From Cloeon dipterum (taxonomy: Eukaryota > Arthropoda > Insecta > Ephemeroptera > Baetidae), in assembly GCF_949628265.1 (NCBI RefSeq), contig NC_088787.1:12452501-12516500 (forward strand): a DNA stretch of 64,000 nucleotides, given 5' to 3'. Of the stretch, positions 54,506-64,000 are shown in pieces. The notes beneath the pieces are model-generated. The model had not been told where the DNA came from. It worked only from the letters and a program-made list of their open reading frames with translations, and did not search any database. Both the position numbers and the translations under genes were made by a program. How positions within the stretch are numbered: position 1 is the stretch's first letter; each line of letters begins with the position of its first letter.

Positions 54506-55846
54506 CTGTGGCAGCGGCAGCCTCAGTGCCCTCCTCACTGACCTCTATAAATGCCTTCTGCACGACTTTGGAAACCTTCAGTTCATCAGCTGTGCTGATT
54601 CCGGTCAGGTTCACGTCGTCAGAGAAAATGTGGCTCAGCCCCATCTAAACAAGAACAATTTAAAACAAACTCGACCAAATATATGGGAAGGACAAACCTT
54701 GGACAAATGATCAACTAGATTCAAAGAAGTCTCGATCTTAAACTTGGGCAGGTACACCTCCACATCCCTGGGGTATCCAGATTGCAGGAGTTCTCCGAGG
54801 TCTGCAGTGGCCAATTTTTCCTCCAACTCTTTCAGGCCTTCCTTCTTATTTGGCAAAATGATTGCCATGCTCAGCTCAAGACCCTTAATTAAACATCATT
54901 GACTAGAATATAGGCACTTCCTGTAATCCCGAGATGATTTACCTCATAGGGCATGACCAGTAGTTGGGCGTCCAGCTCATCCAGTTTCCTGTAGGGAAAG
55001 TGCGTCTTCTGGTACATGAACGGAACTTCGACGCTGTTATTTTCGTCGGTGAAGAAGGGCCTGTTGTGAGTCTTGTCCTTCTTGAAAGGCTTCAGCCACG
55101 GGCCCTTGAAGTAGATGGCGTTGACCAGAACCAAGCGAGTCATGCCGTCAAAGGAATCTTAAGAAGCAAATATAAAAAATCCACTTGTGTTTTATAATTG
55201 ATTCAAATTAACTCACTGGAATCAACGAGGTTTTGGATCTTATCCTTGGTCTGCTTGGAGACCCAATCGTTGATCTTGTCCGCAGTTGAGGGGTCAGTGA
55301 ACACGACGTTCTCCGCTTCAACCTGGAAGTACTTCTCGAGAGCCGTGGAGTACTCTTCCAAAATAGGGAAGTCCTGCTTGACGTAGATCTTGTTGGCAAT
55401 CGACAGCTCCACTTTTTGCGCTTCCTTTTGTCGGGAATAAGTTAATCTCGAACCTAAATTACCCTAGAAAATCGTACCCTGAGCTGTTGTACCACTTCAG
55501 AGAGCCCCTTCAAAGCGTCCGTGATGTTCTCAGGCAGACGCAGTCCCCTGGCGATTTTCGGGATCGAATCTCCCTTTGCCCCAGCGTGAGCCATCGCCAG
55601 GGCAATCAGACAACTCATGGGCGAGGAAACCAAGTTTCCGGGCTCGGCTTCAGCCACTACCTAAAGTACACTTTATTAAAATCATGCACCACTTGGTCAA
55701 ACAAGGAAAAAAGCTAAACTGGCCGGAAAAAATTATAAAATCCGCGTTGATTTGAATACTTCGCATCAGGACGTATATCTTACCCTGTAGAATTCTCGGC
55801 TGAATTCCGAGTTTCCCTTCGCTACAGCTTCAAATGGAGTATCCAT
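54506..55846 (-). CDS. Serpin D constitutive exons 1-6 (Spn42Da/serpin-1-like gene with alternative reactive-loop exons)
   Basis: An inhibitory serpin body of 331 codons shared by all isoforms. Exons on minus: 55846-55784, 55660-55478, 55424-55217, 55157-54943, 54883-54698 and 54644-54506, ending in phase 1. Motifs: [78 protein letters not shown] and the hinge [11 protein letters not shown] with the ideal inhibitory sequence. Joining any of the nine downstream loop exons gives about 370-386 aa. The coding start MDTPFEAV is preceded in frame by VFLLLLLLIAPAA, which may be a real signal-peptide tail spliced from an upstream exon (acceptor GCATTACAG) or may just be the polypyrimidine tract of an acceptor at TGCAG|CCATGG. 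Cytosolic and secreted forms could both exist, as for Drosophila Spn42Da. Confidence 0.92.
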
Positions 55847-56267
55847 GGCTGCAGGAGCAATCAACAGCAGCAACAGAAGAAAGACTGTAATGCAACGAGT
55901 GAATGGGAATGATTCATCGATGGATAAATGAAGGAGTGGTTCAAATAGATAAAGAGCGCTGTTTGTGATAAAAATACTCGTGAATAAATATTTGAGAGGA
56001 ACAAACATTAGATTTGTCATGATTTCACTGTTTCTGTAGTGCAAATAAATTTGAAAAAAAAACTTTGAACAGAGCAAATCAGTCAGGTTTAATTTTTGTT
56101 CCCACGAAAAGAATGGCCGTGTTTTTTAGATTGCATAAGTTTTGGCAATCACTCGAATTTGATTTTCTTCATTTCCTTTCTGTGGAACTGATTATTTTGT
56201 AGACTACTGCTCCAATGAATCATGCGAAATTACGTGTTCTGGCGCCGATTTTATCTAATCTGCTTCG

Positions 56268-56275
56268 TATATATA
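56268..56275 (-). promoter_or_regulatory. Putative TATA box of serpin D
   Basis: TATATATA on minus, about 420 bases upstream of the first coding exon. A non-coding or signal-peptide first exon between about 56240 and 55880 would be required. Confidence 0.3.
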
Positions 56276-56479
56276 GAATGTGTGTACCGAAAGCTATCGA
56301 TCTTATTCTAGATGGTAAACTGTGAAGCGTTTTTTTCCATTTTTAACAGCTATTATAGATTTTGGCAGAGGTGGTGGCATTAGTACGAGTATTTTTGGCA
56401 TGAAGCAGAGCACTCTAAACACAATCAATACGACGCAGCCGTTGAATTGGGGCAGTTATAGATAATTATAGATAGTTTG

Positions 56480-57010
56480 AAATCTCAGCCACGTAAATTT
56501 AGGCGGCGGCTGGCTGGTGCGGCTGACAAACTTTTAAAATTGAACAGTTCGAAGGGCCAGAGCCAACGTTTCTCCGTCCCTTTTCGATTTTAAAGCCGGT
56601 GGCTTGCACGGCTGGCTCAGCTTGGCCAAATTCATGGCGGCTGAATACGTGACCAAAGATTAGTCGGCTGGTGCGGCGCATTGCGAATGGATGAAGCCTC
56701 TATAAAAATAATGATCAGAAATCTCAGCCGCATAATTTTAAGCAGCGATTGGCAGCCGAATATTGGCTTGGCGGCTGAGAGAAGTAAAAAAGCGAAATCA
56801 GTAGAGGTCTCAGCCGCGAGATTTAAGGCAGCGACTGGCGGGACCAACTTATCCGTTTTTTTTTGCCCGGCAGCGGCGGCTGGCGCGGCTGACAATATTT
56901 TAAACGTAAAGTTTGATGGTTCTTTACGGAGGACATTCTTTTCTCCTGCACATTTTAATTTTTTGACCCTTTTTACCGGCGGCGCAGCGCGGCTGGCTGA
57001 ACCTAAAATT
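56480..57010. mobile_element. Two or three overlapping TAGAGGTCTCAGCC-family fragments
   Basis: 'tctcagccacgtaaatttag' at about 56483, 'atctcagccgcataatttta' at 56720 and 'agaggtctcagccgcgagat' at 56805 are three left ends. The bodies share 'gcggctgacaatattttaaa' and 'cggtggctggc' with 43851-44255. They look like serial insertions or a broken tandem. Confidence 0.6.
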
Positions 57011-58279
57011 TTGTTGATTACTATTAGACCTTAAAAAACTCACCAGTTTTTTAAGAGGGACGTGCAAGATAAAGCTGAAAGACTCACTGATGCTGATATA
57101 GCAACTCTTTTAAGTCCGAAAGGCGTAGTTCAAGATAAACAAAGGTGCAGCCGCGACCAACTGTCAAGGGGAATTTTTAGATAGTGAATTAACCGATTCG
57201 ACTTCCTCAAAGCCGGCGCCAGCCTCACGTACTGACGTGCTAAACTGAAATTATTGCGGTGAGATCACAACCAAAAAATGCGTTAGCGAGAAATGCGCAA
57301 GACTGCTGGACTCATCATTATTCACTTCACTGCTCGAAATAGAGTGAGCCCATGTGCAGCGGCACAAAAAGATAGTTGCCAAGGTGACCCGCTGTCCAAA
57401 ACAATGAATAACGTGTCATACTAGCTACAGGTTGTCGATTCTATCATACAACGGCTAAGTCAAAGCAAAGAATACTAACCATTGTTATCAATTAGGGCTC
57501 CTTACCAACAGAGTAAACAACCGAAAACACTTAATTACTTTTCCAACTAGGGCTCTGGGGTTTTAAAATAATTATTATTTTATGTTTCTTGTAATGAATT
57601 CACTTATTTACTTTTAAAGAGAAAAGTGCCGTTTTAGCCTACATAACATTTATACCTTTAAATTGCTAGCGATGTAATGATTTTAGATAAATACGAAAAG
57701 CTAAAAAGACTGACATCTATCCTGGCTGCTCAAAAGGTTTTTTAACAGCACGTCATCCCGTGGGACCCAATAACACCGCCATGGGGCCCAAGTGGCCGCA
57801 GATGGTCCAATGTGGCCATCTTTTCGCCTCCTCGCATTTTCATTGAAACGCCAGAAGGCCGCTGGGAAGGTGCGAAAACCAGCTAGTAGCGCCGTTTAGC
57901 TACTTTCGAGTCACCCAACTAACCATCTTTTGCCATCTCTGACTTTGGGCAGCCTGTACTAGATCCCCGAACTGCTTTGACACTCCTGAGAATGCCTTAA
58001 CAATGCGAGCCAACGGGCTGGCTAAAATTTACACGTATTTCATTAAAAAGCCCCATGCAGGAACAAAAAATTGTAATATATAAGTTAAATTAAAAATTAA
58101 ACAAACCTAACGTTGCAGTTCAGCTGACCTCAACCTCAATTTCTCGTACTACTTGCAGGGGGGTTGTGGATGCGATTCGTAGAATTCGCGTCCGTTATAA
58201 AGATACCTAAATATAAGACTTTTTTTAAAGTCCTATATAGTACTATATCAAGTACAAAGGTTGGACTATTCTAAATAAC

Positions 58280-58439
58280 GGTATCGTCCTCTGGTCCCGG
58301 TAAAATTGCGCAACTTTCAACAACTAAACGGGAACTGCGCTGTTGCAAGAAAAGGGCAACAATAATCAATTCGACAAGGAAAATTTGGGCGTTTGTTGAA
58401 AGTTGAGCTATTTTACCGGGACCAGGACGATTATATACC
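58280..58439. repeat. Foldback element, arms about 45 bp
   Basis: 'ggtatcgtcctctggtcccg' followed by 'gtaaaattgcgcaactttca' at the left is mirrored at the right by 'ttgaaagttgagctatttta' and 'ccgggaccaggacgattata'. Confidence 0.75.
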
Positions 58440-59608
58440 ATAGTGCCTACTGGGCCAACCCTCTTTGATAAAAAAGATTAGATTAATTTACTGAAAAAAA
58501 TTGAAAGTCTAACCTGTTTACCGTTTTAACAGGCCAACGGGAGAGCAGGACAACAAACCAGGCACGTTGAAAGGAGTACACGTACGAATGCGAATTGCGA
58601 CGCCCAACACAGCATCAAAAAAGGAATATTATGTGATAATAATTATTCTAACACACCCACAGAGACTGCAGAATAATTAATAATTCGTACAATTATCATG
58701 TCAATATATATGTATGTATGTAGGTATAAAATTATATTTTGTTGAGCACCGAGAAAAATGTTTCCACAAAAATTATTATATGATATGTACGCATGTATAT
58801 GTATGGGGGACTCACACTTTCCGCTCACTCACACTTCTCGCTCTGATGGGAAGATTCAATGTTAATCCCTATCCTAGCGAGAAGTGAGAGTTGGACGAAA
58901 ACGGTGAGTCTGCCATATTATATCTATATACTTAATTTAAAAATTCACCTAACGATATTGTACTACGTGGGATACGTCGATCCATTCCGAAATAGTTTAT
59001 CAAACTAGAATTATAACAAAACAAGAGACCGACAGAAACTTACACAAAAGCTGACCTCCGACCTGGTGAAGTTGGGGAACAACAGATTTCCGGCTCTGTT
59101 TACACTGCTCTCCGATTTGTCCACTGCGCATACCACCAAGAGTGAGATAATCCAGAGTTGGCGATTACAACGCAATATAAAACAGATGATTATGAAAACA
59201 AGCAGGAACTTCCTTCTGGAAGTGGGCGGGGTTGCCACCTGGCCTGTCAGTGAGTCATTGTTGGAAAAACAAGAGTACGTGGCATTAAACCGGTTATTTA
59301 CTCATTCCGGCTTCTTGATTTATTACTTTCGATGAAAAAATAGATTTAATCAGATTTTAATAGCCAAATAATAATAAAATAAATAAATATACGTACATGT
59401 TTAAAAGTCTAATATTACTAGAACTGAAAGTAAACATTTGAGTAGTTCAATCTTAAAAGCAAAAGTCTATCTTGATGGAAGTTGCAACCGGTTGCGTGCG
59501 CACGCATTCAGTAAAGGGGCGTAACGCGTCTCGTGTTTACATCAGGTTTCTGGCCGTAAAGTATTAAATTTGTTATTGGGACTAACTCCCGGCATTTATT
59601 TGGCAAAA

Positions 59609-60156
59609 ATGGCCTTCACTTTGTGGACACTTTTTGAGGCATCTCTTTTGTGCCTAAATGCCATCTGCGTCCTTCACGAAGAGAGGTTTCTGGCCAAAGG
59701 TTTGTAAAATTTTAATTTTTGTCTCGTCAATAAGCAAAAAATCGAAACGAAAAAAAAACAGAAAAATATGTTTTTGTTAATTATGTACAAATGTATAATA
59801 CCACAAGGTTTTATTTCGTAATTTTTTGTCGTATAATTCGATTCTAATTCCAAAGAAGAGTATTATGAATAAATTTTTGCAATAATAGTTATATTTGGCG
59901 CTGTTCGTTTAAAGAATTATAATATTTATTTTCAGTTGGTTGGGGTGTGAATCAAGTGCACGGATTTGGAGAGCAACCTTCGGTGAAGTCCCAAGTGCTT
60001 AATTTAATTAGATCAATTAGGACAGTCATGAGAAGTAAGGACATTCAATTATATAGGCCACTTTGAACTCATTCAAATGATCGGTCTGTTTGTTGCACAG
60101 TTCCTCTGATCTTCCTCAACATATTGACGATCATATTCAAATTAATCCTCGGTTAG
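59609..60156 (+). CDS. IER3IP1: Yos1/IER3IP1 homologue, 3 exons, 81 aa
   Basis: A small ER/early-Golgi membrane protein. In yeast Yos1 acts with Yip1-Yif1 in ER-to-Golgi COPII transport, and the human homologue is IER3IP1. Exons: 59609-59699, 59936-60034 and 60101-60156, 246 nt in frame with GT-AG junctions. Motifs: MAFTLWTLFEASLLCLNAIC (N-terminal membrane segment), VLHEERFL, VGWG, FGEQPSVKSQ, NLIRSIRTVMRIPLIFLN, and a C-terminal membrane segment ending KLILG. The length is that of the family (about 80 aa), and MAFTL, VLHEERFL and IRSVRT/IRSIRT are family hallmarks. Complete and apparently functional. Confidence 0.93.
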
Positions 60157-60490
60157 CCCTCGCCAAGCGGACGTTAGGGCTTCTTTGGAGGTGAAATTAA
60201 CAACAAACTCTTCGTTTCTCTTGTCTACAGAAAAACATGTAATTAAAGTTTCCAATTTGCATCAAATGAAAAAATGATTTTTTTCTAGAATTTCAGAAAC
60301 CTGAAATCAAAGTCACGTTTTATTTGGAGCAGTTGTTATTTTTATTTATAAAATATGTTATGTAAAATCGAGATGAATATTTACAGTCAGTGATGCCTGG
60401 TGTAAAGTGTAAATTAATAGCAATTTCTTTTGCAAATTTTCGATGCTGGTTAAAATTTGGTAAAATAAAAAACTAAGTTGTGCTTTGCCA

Positions 60491-61620
60491 TCACCATGAT
60501 CGCCATTCTGCCAGTGTACATATGTAGAGAATTACTTGATTCCAGTTTTTCCGAAAAGCTGCTATAAAATTTCTAAGACGTCGACACCACAAACGAGGAG
60601 CCAATAGGGCTTCCTCATCACGAAGTCGAACGCAAAGAACAGACTTTTTTTGCAGCTCCCGCACGATCCTCTCGGTTTCTAAAATAAAAATTCAGACCTT
60701 CATTGTCTCTCTAACGAAAAAAAAACTCACCAAGCCATCTTAAAATCTCAGGCTCATTATTCGCATGCCGCAAAAGGTAATCTATCTGAAAGATAAATAC
60801 AAATAATTATTAGAGCAATATTAAAGGACTTGCAGGTGATGTGTGCATGTAAAAAATATTTTGTGTTGAACTGAAATTTCTGAAAATCAAGAGTATATTG
60901 TTGGAATATTTGGAATTAGCATCCGTGTTAGCCATAAAGTGCTGGATAAAGAGAGCAGCAAATTTTTGACTTCATCAGTGTCATGGTTAGTTGATTTTAA
61001 AATCGCACTGATTTTAATTTTATAAGTTTCACGTTATGTAATAATAATAATTTATTTTCGACATTCATATGTCCTTTAATCGTTGAAAGATTAAATTCAC
61101 TCACATAATCGTCTGCCTCGCTGAAACTGCAGCATTCTCTCGCTTTTTCATAGGTTATAATAGCCGGCAGTTTATCCCTTTCAAATGAATACAGCTTCCA
61201 CAACAACCAAACGCTGTAAAACAAATATAGTCAAAATAATTAAAATCAATTTAGTGCGAGGGGTGAAACTAAAAATCCAAATTACGATGCTTGTATATGG
61301 TAGATCCGGTCAATTTGAGAAATCGAATCGTGCCATTCCTTTCGTTCTTCCTCCGGCGAGATGACCGCAGAAAGTTCACCCGTTTTCCTCACCAGTTCTA
61401 CCGCATACATTTCTTGCTCAGTCTCAGTGTCCATTTCGAATTGGCAATTATTGAGAGAAAATGCAACTGAATTTAATTTTAAATGTCTCCGATTCCGATT
61501 AAGAACGGAAACTTTTCTTTTTACCCAGCGAGACCTCTTACGGAAAAGTATATAATGCTTTAAATGCAGTAAAAAAGGAATTCCTCTGTTCAGGTGCTGC
61601 ATAATTGAAATATAATACAA
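60491..61620 (-). CDS. Unrecognised protein, 4 exons, up to 228 aa
   Basis: Exons on minus: 61620-61286, 61213-61105, 60785-60731 and 60678-60491. Phases join (687 nt). The start is uncertain: Met at 61620, 61602 or the one in FEMDTETEQE near 61434 (about 167 aa). The N-terminal part is basic (LFRKRSRWVKRKVSVLNRNR). Next come an acidic stretch (MDTETEQEMYAVEL), helical segments (EEERKEWHDSISQIDRIYH, VWLLWKLYSFERDKL, YLLRHANNEPEILRWLE) and a charged C-terminus (ERIVRELQKKSV, ending LAEWRSW). No domain, signal peptide or membrane segment is recognised. It is convergent with the Yos1 homologue, with only 334 bases between stops. Clean splice sites and consistent phases argue that it is real. Confidence 0.65.
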
Positions 61621-64000
61621 TTATTTCTCCAAATTTTCGTCTGTTAAGCATGATTTAGACGAATATCTTTTTTACACATTATAATAGGAATTACGCATCG
61701 TCAACATTTTTCTGCACTTTGAACTAAAACCTCTTGCTCTGGTGTGTCGTAACACTACGAAAGTGAGACTTGGTTGAAAGTCCTACTCTACTTTGAATTG
61801 AACAACCAGCATTGCTGTTCAATGCCCCGTATAGTTTTTCAATATTTATTTTGCACGAATGGTTTGGCAGAAATGGTTGAGCAGAAAGGGAATATTATAC
61901 TGTTTTAATCAATTTAAATTTGGCTGAGAAAAAAAAGCCAATTTCCAACATATTTCTTGCTGACTGCAAAGTGATGTCAAAGATTTATTTATTCAAAAAT
62001 AAAGACAGGGAATATTTTGTGTTTTAACATTGTCATTTTGAGCGTGGAAATCTGGGTTAATATTTTTTTATTAAAAAATGACCTCTATTTTTGTTATTTT
62101 TTGGGGATTTCAAAACGCCCAAATCTCGTGTTCTAATGGTCGGATTTTCAAAGTTCACATACCATTAGACTCAGCTCGACCACCCCTAGATAGCCGTAGC
62201 AGTCTAAAAGTGCCAAACCCTTTTTACACCCGAAAAAAACCGTAAAACCTCGCAATTTTTTATTGTTTTGCTCCTCACTCCGCAACGGAATTTAGTGTTA
62301 TCACTCTGAAACTACTTCAGTTCATCATGGGATGTGAAGACAAGGAAAATAGTATTCGGTTTTTTAAGTTTGTCTCTTAGAACCCGAGATTTACTTGACG
62401 TACACCGTGTATTTTGATTTTCCGCGACGGCCTCCGTCTTAAGTAAAAACGTTTTTCATCAAATATCTGCTTCTTAAGCGTCAGATTTATAAAAACGACA
62501 CCCCGATCGACACCCGAAACGACCTCCCCAAGATAGCTATATGGATAGATTATCTTTTTTCCTAGAGCAGTTTATTGGCTTCAATTATCCGAGGGCTATT
62601 ATCCAAGCATAGATTAGTTTAAACGCACTTTGATGAGCTAGATATATGCAACGGGCACAACTTGCTTGTATCTCAGGTTGCGGACACCAGTAAAGATGCT
62701 TTTTGTCGTTAGTTGGTCTAAAAATATCAGCCTGGCAACATTTATATCGCGACGAGTCATTAAGATTTCTTCTCCACTCGGCCCTCGCATTATTATTATT
62801 ATTTACTGAATGGTGCAAAAAATAGAGAATGCGCTGTAAAATGCCTCATCTTGCTAGCTGCTGCTGCTTTCTCTGCAATAACGTATACACCTTATATCAA
62901 TTCCTCTCTATAGCGATGGAATATCTGGCACTGCATCAGAGAAAGTATGAATGACCTTTGCCCAGTGCTGGTCAGCAAGACGTTCTTTACTCGGTACGAT
63001 CCGAAGTGTAATGGCGACAATAAATACATTCAATTTTGCGCAACGGAGCCGCGCTGAAAGGATTGGAATTGTGCAAAAAATCAATTATCGTTGTCATTAC
63101 ATAGCATGTTGATTCCACACAAGTCACAAACTAAAAATCATTATGTATTACCAAGGAGGATTATTCATTTTTCTGATTAAAAATCTTGGCAAATTCGGAA
63201 AGCTCATACAATTTGCTGCAATTTTTATCATATTCTTGAAAGTGGATTCCAAAAATTTCACTGAAATTCGACCACTTTTCAACAAAGCATATAAGTTTGA
63301 AATATTTTAAACGCGTGGATCCCGCAAATCATAATAGCGGGGAAACTATATCCATTGACAAATTGTCATTTTAAATCCAACAATATCAAATGGTAGCGAA
63401 AAACACACTATTATTTTTTATTTTCATGTGTTGAAAGGTGCACTTCTTCCTTCATTAAAATAATGCTTTTACCGGAAAAGAGAAATCAAAATTCAGGGAA
63501 CTTTCTTCGTGGAGTACGTCCATTGGGCAATAAAAATTTAACTGCTAATTTCTGGATATTCTTTATTATTTTAATAGAATATTTCTTCTAAACGAGTTTC
63601 TCCTGGTGCCATTCGCGGAGATTATTAAAATAACTCATCTCCTCATTGTAAACTGAATCTCATTAAATTATTTATTTTCTCGAATTAGTCCCGGCAAGGT
63701 TCCCCCATCAATCATACTTGTTTGCAGAGGCGTGATGAGTGACGCGACAAAATATACAAAAAGGATTGTGTACTGTTCTTGACACGCAGCCGCCGCCGTC
63801 TCGCGTTTGGCAATCGCTTGAAATTTGCATTTGAAAGAGCAAACTACTTTTCAAGTGCAAGTAAAAGTGCGAGCCGAGAGTGATGTGCACAGCCGAAATC
63901 CAACGATTATGATGCACACTGCTCGTCGGCCGCAGAAAGGAAACTGCACCGTGAGATTAAACGGAAGAGAATTTCGCGTGAAGATTCCGGCGTGATTATA
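61621..64000. other. Right-end intergenic stretch
   Basis: Contains a copy of the 'aaccattaga' foldback family (about 62050-62340) and otherwise AT-rich sequence with a GC-richer tip (63770-63990). No gene I can support. Confidence 0.4.
62050..62340. repeat. Copy of the foldback family seen at 10045-10810
   Basis: 'cccaaatctcgtgttctaatgg', 'acataccattagactcagct' and 'cgaccaccccta' correspond to the central part of 10250-10340 and 16420-16500. Confidence 0.4.

Larger units (their letters stand above)
55847..59608. other. Intergenic between serpin D and the Yos1 homologue
   Basis: Holds the presumed serpin D promoter, a cluster of TAGAGGTCTCAGCC-family fragments (56480-57010), a foldback element (58280-58439), and an inverted pair of about 40 bp at 58807-58912. 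No other gene seen. Confidence 0.5.

Noticed and set aside
59066-59335. 89-codon plus-strand frame just before the Yos1 homologue
   Set aside because: Opposed by a similarly open minus frame, no splice signals or family resemblance.

Overview
The window looks like an arthropod nuclear genome, most probably an insect. Genes are AT-rich and split by many GT-AG introns, and intergenic DNA is full of short non-autonomous transposons. The genes match insect-type lysosomal alpha-mannosidase, NKCC cotransporter and serpin families. All coordinates come from reading splice sites and translated exons by eye. No alignment or transcript data was available.

Layout. At the left edge (45-119, minus) is the first exon of a second lysosomal alpha-mannosidase gene that runs out of the window. 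Next is a complete 17-exon lysosomal alpha-mannosidase (1525-7420, minus), then an Na-K-Cl cotransporter of the SLC12A1/2/3 clade (8026-33788, minus; 18 coding exons per transcript, one intron of about 15.3 kb). The cotransporter carries two tandem 96-bp cassette exons (14837-14932 and 14572-14667) that both encode TM2 and fit the same splice phases, so they should be mutually exclusive.

From 35.5 to 55.9 kb there is a cluster of four minus-strand serpin genes with the same intron positions and phases: A (35548-38834, secreted), B (41284-43221, frameshifted and with a dead hinge, probably a pseudogene), C (45764-48009), and D (constitutive exons 54506-55846). Serpin D is followed by nine intact alternative last exons plus one decayed copy (49976-54380). 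Each encodes a different reactive-centre loop and C-terminus. This is the architecture known from Drosophila Spn42Da (Spn4) and Manduca serpin-1. One exon (50662-50822) has an R-M-K-R loop and ends in KDEL, which points to an inhibitor of furin-type proprotein convertases held in the secretory pathway. This locus is the most interesting part of the window.

At the right end lie a Yos1/IER3IP1 homologue on the plus strand (59609-60156), a convergent unrecognised 4-exon gene (60491-61620, minus), and about 2.4 kb with no gene I can support.

Repeats. Several short families recur: a hAT-like element starting TAGAGGTCTCAGCC (one copy with a perfect 8-bp target duplication), a CAGGGTT-ended element, several foldback (long inverted repeat) elements, and two dispersed families, one marked by 'caaagttngcatg' blocks and the other by 'ttcaaaattccaaaatcc' blocks. 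No tRNA, rRNA or CRISPR array was seen.
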